This document shows, piece by piece, positions 36,401 through 48,400 of a stretch of DNA of 64,000 nt. Positions within the stretch are counted from its first letter, which is position 1, and the number at the start of each line of letters is the position of its first letter. Position numbers and translations under genes: made by a program. The notes below the pieces were generated by a model that worked only from the letters and a program-made list of their open reading frames with translations, was not told the origin of the DNA and did not search any database. This stretch comes from Dipteris shenzhenensis (Eukaryota > Polypodiophyta > Polypodiopsida > Gleicheniales), in assembly GCA_047967505.1 (NCBI GenBank), contig CM106541.1; one strand, 5' to 3'.

Positions 36401-39400
36401 TTACTGCTGATCTTGTTGCACATAGATGTAGCCCACATATAGCTGCCTTCCCTGTGCTCTTTCTGCCCAGGTATGCTCGCAATTATGTCCTTGGTGCTGC
36501 CCTTGTGGCAGCCATGCTGCTGCCCAAGTGTTAGCCTGCTCTCTACCCTTTCCTTTCATTCTACTTGGGTATGTCATCCTTCCCCATGTCCTCCTCATAC
36601 GGGGGCTCACAAAAGGGGAGGTGACCTTTATATTCCCCCACCTCCTCTCACCGACCCACAGTGGGCTCACACTTACATGTCAACGTAGTAACTACATCCA
36701 CTCCCTTGGAGAAGCTCTGAACCAAGAGAGATATAGAACCAACAATATATATATGTTTCCACAATAGAAAAGAGTCCAGAGTTCTACCAGAGCGTGGTCC
36801 TCTGTCCTTATCAAAATGTTGTCCTACTACCTCCTTGGCACTTCTAGATCTCTAAGCCTGCGTGCTCCTCGTAGAGCTTTTGTAGACTGTGCCTTGATCC
36901 CTGAACCTTGCTGCTCTGGAAGACAGCCAAGGTGCAGCCACTTCCTGAGCTACGCAGCTCCTCTTGGTCCTCCTGGGTGTACCAAAACCTGTTGTTTCGC
37001 TGCTCCAATCTGCTCCTCAAGTGAGCCCTCCATGTGGACCAACCTAGGCAGACCTCTCCAGCTGATTGGCTGGTCTGTCCAGCTGACCTGATGGGCAGCC
37101 TATTTGCTGCCCTACTAGACCCACTTGGCCACGTGGCAGACAGCCAGTGGCCTGGGCCACTACCTGCCCCAAACCGGGGCTTTTTGCAGGCCCTAGACTT
37201 GCTCCGCATAGGTGCTGTCAGTTCGCCACCTGTGAGGTCATCTCCAGCCCCTGGATCCGTAAGTGCAGGTCCGTACAACCATTGGAGGCAGTCCGTACAG
37301 TACTTGCCTCCACTTCGCATTCTTCTGGCTGACCTCGACCTAATCCACAGCACCAGCGGTGTTTGGCAGGTTTCATTGATGAGGCACTTAGACACCGCGA
37401 GAGGATACTCCGAGCACGGAGACAGGAGCAGACTTCTTCCTCGGTTGATCCCTCTCAGAGTTCTATCACGGAGTTCTTTTAGCTAGATCACATGGACCCC
37501 AACGAGACGAGGCCTCGACATGACGTGACTCGGAGCCTGTGACCCGACAGCTTAGATAGAGGGTCGACACACAGATCACACTTGGAGACATCCCCTCCTT
37601 GTTTAGAGTCGGAGCCCGACCGACGGGGGTCACAGTAACCCTGGTTAGATGCAGAGCTACAACTAGGAGACGTGCCAGGACTGCACCTCTGAGTGGCCGA
37701 TAGCACTCTATTGCCGACTTTATGCCTCCACTGCCTCATCCATCTTGATATCTTGTTGTTGCCGAGGATGATGATGATATTGATGATGATGCTGAGATTG
37801 ATATATAGTCAACCATCGACATGACTATGTTGTACTTAGGATTTAGTACTGCCATTGTGCATTTTTGCATTTTGCATTGGTATGGATGCTCGAACTTTCT
37901 TTCTTTCTTTCTTTCTACAAGTTGCAAGTCAAAAAAGCATATGTGTCATCATTAGTAGTGGGTGTAGCATTTGAACTACCCACTCAAAAATCTGAGGTGC
38001 AAGACAGAAAGGCATAGTGCTCTTTCACAAAGTTGGCTGCAACATCTCTCCCATCATGAGAATTTGGAGCTGATGCATCTGAGACAGCCATACTGGAATC
38101 CCTTTTCTTCTCTTCGGCTATGCGCTTCTTGCATTCTTCAATATAATGACTTGGCTTCTTGCAATAATACCAGATGCCCTTCTTTTTTTGCTTATCTGCA
38201 TCACCCTTTGCCTTATAAGAGGGCTGTGCTGAATTAGCTTTATGCTGATTCGTGGGCTGATTGGCATGTGGCTTTTGCTGCCCTTTACCCTTGGGCTTGA
38301 ACTTGGAGAGCATGGCATGATCGCTAGCCCGGGTTGCCATATTTCTGCTTGTCTGCTCCTCTTGCAACAGAAGTCCTACCAACTCGTGAAAAGAGAGCAT
38401 TGTTGCCCCCCCTCAATAACAAATTCAGCGAGATGTGGAAACCGAGATAGGACTCATGAAGAGAGTTCAGAGTGGTGGTGATCATCTCTGAATCGGAATG
38501 ACTTCATCAATATTGAGCAACTGTTCCCTTAAGTCTTGAAGCTTTGTAAGACATACTTTGAAAATTCTTCTTGTTGCTTGCCATTGAACAAGCCATGTGC
38601 GTCCCAAAAGTACCATCTCTATCCCTGCTTTTGTGCAAGTCTACCTCCGTGACTCCAAGCTCCATCTCTGAGTGAGTGAGTTCATCTTTGCCGGTGGTCC
38701 TGGACTGGTCTTTAGATCTTCCCTCTTCCACCAGAAAGCCACATTTTGTGCTCCACCCCTCGATGCCCCTCATGTACACTGTCACTCCTGGGTCTGCAAG
38801 CTCTATCCCAGTGGGACATGGTGTCATCACTAAGAAAAGCTCTTCTCTTATCACATTGGCTGATTCTGGCTCCGACGTGTCCTTGTCCTTTACTTGGTCC
38901 GCCTTCCTCTTCCTGCAATCCTTAGCAAAGTGTCTAGGCGTGTCGTAATAGAAGCATTTCTTTGGTCTTTCTCTTTTTCTTGTTATCACCCTCAGAAGTG
39001 TTCTTGTCCTCACCCTTGGCATCTTTCTTTTTGTGTGGCTTGTCTTTGCCACCCTTGCTCTTTGTTATGAGTGCCTTCTCATTGCCATCGTCCCCATCCT
39101 TCCTGTTGTACTTTGAGAGTGCAACGAAAACTGAACAGAAAGAGAGAGCACATACAAATTGAACAACAAAAGAGGAGAGAAACTGCAAGGGCTTTCAAGT
39201 AAAAGCCTTCAATCTGCTGGGCAAACTTCCAACCATGAGATGGGGCAACAATGGAAAATAGCCTCACACCCTCCAGTGTTAGCTACAAAAGGGCCGACCC
39301 ACTTGCTGCATGGGGGCCGACTAGACAGCCAAAGGTGGCTGACCAGTAGGTCATCCACACTGCCTCTGCTCAGGTGTACTGCCCATAGCGGCAAGAAACA

Positions 39401-42400
39401 CCATTTCGCCTAGGCGAAAAGGAAACAGAAATGCAGAAGAAACAAAAAACAGTCCACATGCGTTTTCTATTTTCTTGTTTTTTTTCAATACCCTAATTAG
39501 TTTTTCTCAGCCGCCTTAGGCTTGCTACCTGTGCTGTGCCTGTTTTCACCGCCTGCTGCATCTACCCTCCACGCTCCTCTACCCTCCACTCTCCTACTCT
39601 CCTCTACCCTTCAGTCTCCTCATCCTCTATCCTCTCCACTCTCCCCTCCCCCTACTCATACTCCCTTCTCGAGTCCTGTTACGTTAGCCATAATCCCGGA
39701 ATCGTCTGGTGTGGTTATGGTGAAGCGGGAAACCAGAGGGCTCGATAGTGCTTGCATCAATACAGAGTGCATAAGGCCGGCCTAAATGGGCATAGAGACT
39801 CTAAGGTCCAAATGGACACATGGCACTCATGTGGCAGACATTGGGCTAGGAGGGAGGATTCCAGAAGGAACTTGAAGAAAGGCAAGTTCATGTGACCAAG
39901 AGGGGAATCCGTGGCAGGGTGGATCATTGAGAACCGAGCCCTTCTTTTTGGTGTCGTATCATTGGTATCAGAGCCACATCAAATGGATTTCATGATCGGA
40001 TGAGGAGCGCTTTCAAGAGGTTTTCATGTGCAGCGACAATAGGGTATGGAAGATGCAGTTATGAACAGCTTTGCGTGGAAGGCCTGCAAGTGTCGTCTCT
40101 GAGAGACTGAGACTATGATTGTAAGTCTTCACGCAGCGACGCAACTTGCCAACTTCTAGTAGTCTTCTACTCTTCAGAGACAGTCAGGACTCAAAGGCAG
40201 CGCGGGCGACTAGCAGCACGACATTAATGAAAGGCGAAGTCACTTGAGGTCCCGTATCACCTGAAGATTACCACTGTGCTCGCCCGTAATCAAAGTCCTC
40301 CTTTCGACAAAGTTAGAGGACAGACTACAGCTATATATGCGCTAGAACGTGGGAATTCGGGAACCTTATTATTGCGCATACAATCCATGCTCCCGGGACG
40401 GTAGAGACTCAGAGATAGCGCAAATATATGGAGTCCATAGTTCTAACTCCAGTAGAATCGATGCGACAACAAGTTCGATAGACTATCTGTTGCTGCAGCG
40501 GTGCAACGCTTGAATAAAAACATACGGAAATTTAGAGCTCCAGCATTTAAGGTCCAGCGTCAACTCCAGGTCAGAGGTAGCAGGTTGTTCGACATTTCGA
40601 AACTTGAAAGACCGTGTTGCAGTACACGATTCTCTTGGGTGAAGGGCTACAAGAATAGAGACTCCTATGCAGTAGCTTGACAGAGATTTCGACTCTCGAG
40701 GATCAATTTGCGAGCTATAGACTCACAGAGACCGTCGCCGTGTCATGAAAGTTTTGACCTCATCAGAGCATTAATACCCCTCCCTAAAGTCTTGAACCCG
40801 CCCTCTCTTTTCAAAGTCTTTTCACCCTCTTCTTCTTTTCAATCTCCTTAGCCTCGCCAAACTCAAAGAAGAAGATCGAGGAACGGGTTGAAAAGTTCGA
40901 AGCAAAGAGTATAAAGGAAAGTGGGATCGGGACGAGAGATAAAGAATTAAAAGCGTGAGAGGACGCATCGACTTCAAAGACAAATCCAACGCCTCGAACA
41001 AATATCAGGGAAGTGGGCATTACATTTTTCTCTCTAACATAAAGCGTTTTGCTTTATAATTTTTGAAAAATATACGTCTTTGAAATGACAACTCCAGAAA
41101 GGGATGATATGATTAGGGAGGCCCAAGGGCTAGAAAGGGAAAAGCAATAGTTGGAGAGGAAACACGTGAGGAGGTACAAACAGAAACTCGAGAGGATAAT
41201 GTGGAAATGGAGGATATTGATTACGGTGATTATGGAATTTCGTATACGGAGTTCACTAAAGTTGAAACTCAAACGCAAAATATAGAAACACAGCTGGGAG
41301 TTATTAGTGAAACACTAAAAACCCTAGCTGAAGCTATAACTAAGATAGCCGATTCTCAATCGGTATCTATTACTGAAAAATCACTGGTTTTTCCTAATCA
41401 AGTGGAGAGGTTAACCTCTCGACTAAGAGAAATTTCGAACATCCTTAAGGACTTAAAACTGCCAATTTTCAATGGGGAAAAAAAGGAGCGTAATAAAGAT
41501 GTGATTAATACGTTCTTGCAAAAGTGGCAAGACTTCCATCGACTCAAGAATACTCCTCTTAAAAATCAAGTCGTGGAAGCAAGTCTTTCCCTTGGAAATA
41601 AAGCCTATAAATGGTGGATGAGCCTCAGGGAGAGTGATAGAATTCCTAGGTATTGGATTGAGTTTGAACAAGCCTTCCTAAAAGAGTTTTTACTTGAAAA
41701 TAAATTAGAAAGAGCGTGGGAGGTTGGGATAATTGCACTATGGGTAAAAACACTCTAGTCCAGTACATAACAAACTATAGGGAGGCAGTCCTTAAGCTGA
41801 AGGGAATTGATGAATTCCAAAAGATAAGGGGTTTCGTGAGAGGTCTGAAAGAGACTTATGAGGTTGAGGTAAACAGAAATTCTCCTAAAACCTTTGAGGA
41901 AGCCATTAAGTATGCCCAAATATACAATGATACGACGGGGAAATTCAGAGTTGGAACTTCTGAGCAAACAGGTTTTGTTCCAAAGTTCAATAAATTTTCC
42001 ATTTTGAAAAGGAAGGGGCACTTTAAGAAGGAGGTTCTTCAGGCACTACCTAAGAAATCTCAAACACAAAATTATCAAGAAAGAGGATTATGAAAGGACT
42101 AGGCAAGAAAATCTTTGCTTCAAATGTTTAGGCAAAGACCATGCTGCTTGGAACTGTCCTAAAAATAAACCACCAAGAGCTAAAGTCCCAAATAGACCTC
42201 CATAAAGACAAGTGTATGCGGTGCAAGTGTTGCCGCTTAATAGTACTGAAAAGTACACTGAGGTAGAGGTCTATCATGAGGAAAGCACCCACATATGCTG
42301 TCTATCATCGGCAATGTGGCAGCCCATCTTTGGTCCTCATGATTTAATGAGGATGCATGGAAAAATTAAGGGGCAAAGAGTAAGAGTGATGGTTGATGAT

Positions 42401-45400
42401 AGTGCAACACATAATTTCTTAAACTACTCGTTAGTTAAGAAATTAAAATTGCCTGAGAGTCCTAATGCCCATAAATATGTGGTCTCTTTGGCGAAGGGCA
42501 GTGATAAAAAAGTTTGGGACACCATGATACATGGTGTAGAGGTGGATTTTCAAGGTTATCAGGATGCCTTGGATTTCCAAATCATGCATCTCGACCAAAC
42601 AGATGTAGTGCTTGGTCGAGAATGACTGTATAGTCTTGGGCATAGCTTACAGAGGAGTTATCTTAATAACTCCATTATGTTTGAAAAAGAGGGTAGAGTC
42701 TTCCAGATTCAAGGGGAACATGATTTGCCTAACTCTTCTCTTATTTGTTCGATGGAATTGGAACGACTACTACACCAAGAAGAATGCGAGGTATATTTTT
42801 GTGAACTTACTTTTATTGGTGATTTTATGTCTTCTGCATCGGAAAGAAGTAACGTTGTTTTTGATAATGTTAAAAAGTATAAATCTTCTTTCAATGATTT
42901 AATGTTTGAATTTAAATATGTTTTTCTGTCTGATTTACCTGATGGTTTACCTCTTGAGAGAGAAGTAGATCATAAAATAGATTTAATTCTTGGATCTACT
43001 CCTGTTTGTAAACCCCCGTATAGGCTTAGTTAAACGGAGGAACGTGAGGTCGAAAGACAGTTAATGGAATATCTTAGGAAGGGCCAAATCCAAACAAGTA
43101 GCTCACCTTGGTCTGCATTAGTTTTATTAGTAAAGAAAAAGGATGGTACTATGTGTTTATGCATATAGATTACCGAGCACTAAATAAAATCACCATAAAA
43201 AAATAAGTATCCTATGTCTCGCATTGATGAGCTCTTTGATCAATTGCAAGGGCAAAATACTTTACTAAAATTGATTTAAGATCAGGATATCACCAAGTAC
43301 GAATTAGGGAAGAGGATGTCCCTAAGACATCATTTCGTACTAGGTATGGGCATTATCAATTTAAAGTAATGCCATTTGGATTAACAAATGCTCTAGCAAC
43401 TTTCATGACACTTATGAATAGTGTCTTAAGGCCATATCTGGAAAGATTTACTGTAGTATTTTTAGACGATATCCTTATTTATAGTAAAACTAGGAAAAAG
43501 CATTTAGAACATTTGCGGAAAGTGTTCGAACTACTTAGAGATAATTCACTCTTTACTAAAGAATCCAAATGTGAATTCTTTGCAAAAGAAGTGAAATACT
43601 TGGGATACATAATATCCCAAGAAGGGGTTCGTATGGACCTTGACAAAGTAAGGGCCATATTGGAATGGCCACATCCTACAAATCTAGAAGAATTACAGAT
43701 ATTCTTGGGTTTGTCAGGATTAAGCTAGAATTGCTGTTCCGATGACAGACTAGCTTAAGGGGAAGGGAAGCACCTTCATATGGGATGAACCTCAAAGGAG
43801 AAGTTTTGAAAAATTAAAGGTAGCTATAGCGTGTCTTAAAAGTAGTGGATCCCAATGAACCATTCGTGGTTGAGACAGATGCCAGTGATTTTGCTGTTGG
43901 GGCGGTACTTACATAAAAGGTTGACCAGTGGCTTAAGTTAGATCGTGCCCAACGGAATTACGCGGCATATGAGAAGGAACTAAATGCTATAGTCTATGCT
44001 TTAAAAAAGTGGAGGCACTATTTATATGGTGCAAAATTTGAGATCATCTTTGATTAGGAGAGCATTAAGTGGATTTGTAATCAGCCAGAGCTTAAAGGTA
44101 GAAAAGCTAGATGGGCTGAGTTAATGCAAGAGTTTGATATACAATTGACGTATAGGAAAGGGAAGTTCAATGTGGTAGCAGACTCTCTTAGCCGAATGCC
44201 AATTGTTAATGAATTGAGTTTTACTTAATTTCAGAATGATTTCCTAGAGTCCTTAAAGGGGAAATGTGAGTTTGATTCTCACTTCTCTGAAATATGGAAA
44301 GCAATTAAAAATAGGGAGGTGAAGATGTTAAAACTCCAGAATTAGCTGGGCTATTTGTGGAGCATATCTATAGACTGTATGGGCTACCAGTCGGTATAGT
44401 TTGCGATCGGGATAGCAAATTTAACAACCATTGTTGGAGGGTTGTGTTTAAGAGGTTAGAAACTTCATCGAATATGAGCACCACGGATCATCCACAAAGT
44501 GATGGTTAAATTGAAAGGGTCAATCAGATCATTGAGGATATGCTTCGAGCATATGTAAGTAAATGGCAAACTAATTGGGAACAATATCTGCCCATATTAG
44601 AATTTGCATATAACAGTGCTAAACATTTAGCTACAGGTTTTAGTCCATTCATGATCATGTATGGATTTCAACCAAGAGCCCCAATGACAGTGGGACTCGA
44701 AAAAGAGAAGGTTCAAGCGGCCAAAGACTTTCTTGAGGATATGAATCAAACGCTTAAGTTAGCTAAAGATAGCATAAGAAGAGCTCAAGATAGAGCACGA
44801 AGTTATGCAAACCCCCATCGTAGAAAGTTGGAGTTTGAAGTAAATGAGAAAGTCTACCTTAAGGTACTTGAATCTTCAAAATCTCTAAAGACAGGTAAAT
44901 GTCCGAAGTTGTCTCCTACTTATTGTGGACCGTTCATAATACTTAAGAGGATTGGAGAACTTGCTTACAAATTAGCCTTACCTGAGGGATGTAGAGTACA
45001 TCCAGTTTTTCATGTTAGTAGGCTAAAAAGAAAATTAGGAGATGATGATAATCTCATTGGAAATGAAGTCCTAGTTGAACTCATTGAACTTGCATCTTTA
45101 CCACATGAACCAAAATAATTTTAGATAGACAAGAAAAAAGAACGGGACACACCATATGGCAAGAATGTTTGGTTAAGTGGAAAGATAGATCTGAAGAGAG
45201 TTTAACATGGGAAAGGGTAAGCAGTCTTCTGAGTAGGTTTCCCAATTTTGTTTTCGAGGATGTAAACCATTCTTAAGGGGAAGGGAATGTTACGTCAGCC
45301 ATAATCCCGGAATCGTTTGGTGTGGTTATGGTGAAGCGGGAAACCAGAGGGCTTGACGGTGCTTGCATCAATACGGAGTGCATAAGTTTCATTTGACTTC

Positions 45401-48400
45401 GTATTCCTTCCCTTGTGCTTAGCTACGCAGGAAGGACTCCTGGTTGAACACCATTGGTACCATGTCAATGTATTCATCCTTTCACTGGTGATCAAGGGCG
45501 AAAAAAAGGCGCAGTATTGGGAAGATAAGTGGGACAACAATGTGATGGCCATGTCCTCAGATGATGTCTCCTTCCTTGCCCGAAGAATCTCTTGCTGAAG
45601 CTCTTGGAGCTTGTTGATATGCTCCCGCATGGAGGAAGACCTAACACCCTCATTTGAACTTCTAGAGACACCCTCATCATAGGAGAGGTTCTGTTATACA
45701 GGGACGCCAAATGCTTCTAGAAGCTTTTGGCTACGGTCATATGCTTCACATGATTAATAACTTCAGGAGTATAGTTTAGGAAAATGAAAGCCTCGCATTG
45801 ACCCGGTCCTAGAGCTGAGACATGGTCTCGGACTCCTGCTCTAGGATCCCTAGATCTGCAGCAAGGGGATCAGGCCTGGTCACCCTCATTAAGATGAAAT
45901 GTGCTAGATCATACGACTGCAACCCAGCAAACACCGCGATTGGGGAAGGTGGGTAATACTGGAATTTTCAGTTGTTCTCTGTCATCTCAGCCAGGGAAGC
46001 CATGTCGGAGGGAAGAGAGAGTAGAACTCAGAAGACAGGGTCGACGGGAAAGAAAGTAGAGAAGGGGATTGAAGGAGAAAGGGAGGAGAGGGCTGGAGAA
46101 GATAGTGAAGAGGCTTGAAATCTCAGGTACCTTCACACATTTGCTGTCCTGTCCCTCGAGAGCACATCCTCTCGGATCTGAAAACACCCTTAACTGCTTG
46201 CTGGACACCCGAAATTGCTGTGCAGAAGCCTACAGCCTCCACCTCAGCCTCGTGTTAATGCGCTCTCTTTTTTTTTCCACAACATTCTGCCTTCTTGTCA
46301 CCTCTCCCCCTCAACGAGTCCCCCCTTCCTGCCTATCACCTCTCCCCTTCCTGCTTATCACTAGTCTTACCTCAACCCCCACCTCAGATGTCTGTCCCTC
46401 CCTCTTGGCTTTCTGCTACTTCTTCCTCCCTGCCTTTGTCCCGTATACCCCTCACCCAACCTTCTTTTATGACCTCCTTACACACCGTCAGGCTCTACTC
46501 AGCCCTCCGTTGCCCGTATCTACACCTACTAGTCACAACTGCTGCTCTCAGCCTCCTTGGATATCGTAGAGTAGAAACTCGTGGAGGTTTACCGTCTCCT
46601 TGCGTGGGAGGCTGAGCAACATAGATATATTTATAGCCTCAACTAGGAGATTACATAGTTTCGTAAGGAGTTAACTGACTTATGGGGGAGCGAACATTGA
46701 TATCCAATTCATTCTGAATCCTCATGGAGTAGCATCTTATTGCACATCATACATAACAAAGATTGACAGCACCTGGTGGAGATAGCCTTAAGCTGTGGAC
46801 TAGCAGTGGAAGAGCGGATAGCCACCTTGTAGTCAGCTATCGAGGGGATTACTAGATCGGTGTATGTTGCAGAAGGGGAGCCTGTGAAGGCCACTGTTTC
46901 AGCCACCATTCTTGAGTAGTAGCATAGAGCTAGCAAGACTCTCAACATTAGGGACTGGGGGATCCTATGCATCTCCAACACTGCCTTTGAGGATACCACT
47001 AGTTTAGTGACTCCACCTTGGGGTTCCAAGAGCATGGCACTGAGAGAGCTTGGTGACCAACCTTTGGTACTCATTTCATAGATACCCAAGCCCACCTTGC
47101 AGCACTATGTAGACGTACAATGTTCTGCGACCATCCTCATATTCCTGTGGATGAGGATCTCACACCTATATAGGTTGTAAGAAATTTACTATATTTAGAA
47201 ATGTGCTAAGGAACAGAAAGGAGACTGAAATAGCATAGAACAAGGAATATTTGTATTGCTTGAGTGTCTGTAGTGTGTCATCCATACAATTGGGCCTCTC
47301 TTATATAGAGAGTGAAGAGTCACACCTGAAAAGGTGTGTACTCCAAAGTGTATGTGCATGAAGAGGTGTGTACCCCTTGTGAAGGGTGTGACCCTTGATG
47401 AGAGGGTACATTATAATAGGAGTGTCTCTTCAATAGAATGTCTCTTGTGAAGGGTTGTGCCTCACAGGAAGTGTCCCGTCGAAAGGGCAACCCTTCCACA
47501 AGTGTCCATTCATCAAACCATCCATAAGTCTAAGATATAGAGAAAGGAATACGTCACAGATCGTGACATCCTCTCCCACTAAAGGAATACGTCTATGGCC
47601 GCACCTTTATGTTGGGGATGACGGTGATGACTTTGTGAAGAAAAAGAGGCCCGATCCTTGGAGGAGTACTTCTGTTGGAATTCCGCATACGATTTCTGAG
47701 ACTTGTGGGGATCTTGAGACTGTCGCTGACCTTGATTACCCAAGTTTTTTCTAAACTTGGGGTTATCTAGAGGGTGAGCACCTTTGGCCATAGTAGAGTT
47801 CTGTGTTCTTTTAGCACTCTGCTTCCATGTGTTTTGGAAATTTGTAATGCGCACTGCGTAAGCAATAGCGCCAGCTGTGGTGGTGATGTTTGCTTTAAGG
47901 ACATCAATGCGTAACGAGGGATTTAGGCCTGAGATGAAAGCATGAAGGCAAATATCATCAGTTAAACCATCAATCTCCATCACCAATGTGGTGAATTGAG
48001 AGATGTAGGAAGACAGGGAGCCTATTTGCTCCAACTGTCGGAGTTTTGAACGTGCTTGGAAGTTCGCATTGGCAGGTATGAACTGCTTACGGAGCACATG
48101 TTCAAAGCGTTCCCAGGTTGACACACTTTTGCCGTCCTTTAAGCATCGTTGCCACCATAGGAAAGCTGTATCCTTGAGGAGGGAGGCTGCCAAGGCAATC
48201 TTTTTGCCTTCCGTGAGGTCAACAGTATCAAAGTACATGTGCAGTTTTGCGAGCCATTGGTCAACTGTTTTTGATTTCGTTGACCAGTGTAGGCTTCTGG
48301 AAGTTTAATGTCAAGTCTTTTAGTTTTGGAAGCTTGGAGTAACCGGTAGAGGGCTCGGAGTTCAATGTTTTCTACCTCTGGTGGGAATGAGTCCACATAG

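Larger units (their letters stand above)
39677..45386 (+). mobile_element. Ty3/gypsy chromovirus-type element, defective
   Basis: The 5' LTR is 39677-39961 (TG..CA, 285 bases), primer site TTGGTATCAGAGCC at 39962-39975, and a polypurine tract AGGGGAAGGGAA ends at 45287. The 3' LTR starts TGTTACG at 45288 and is cut after 99 bases. The order gag, zinc knuckle, protease, RT, RNase H, integrase, chromodomain-like end is that of a chromovirus. Gag is frameshifted, protease is altered, RT has stops and the integrase front half is missing. The two LTRs differ at six of 99 compared positions, all transitions. The upstream flank is AGTCC, but no TSD can be tested because of the 3' truncation. Confidence 0.92.

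Noticed and set aside
41054-41278. Minus-strand ORFs opposite gag
   Set aside because: Shadows of the gag coding frame; hydrophobic runs arise from the antisense of Lys/Glu-rich sequence.
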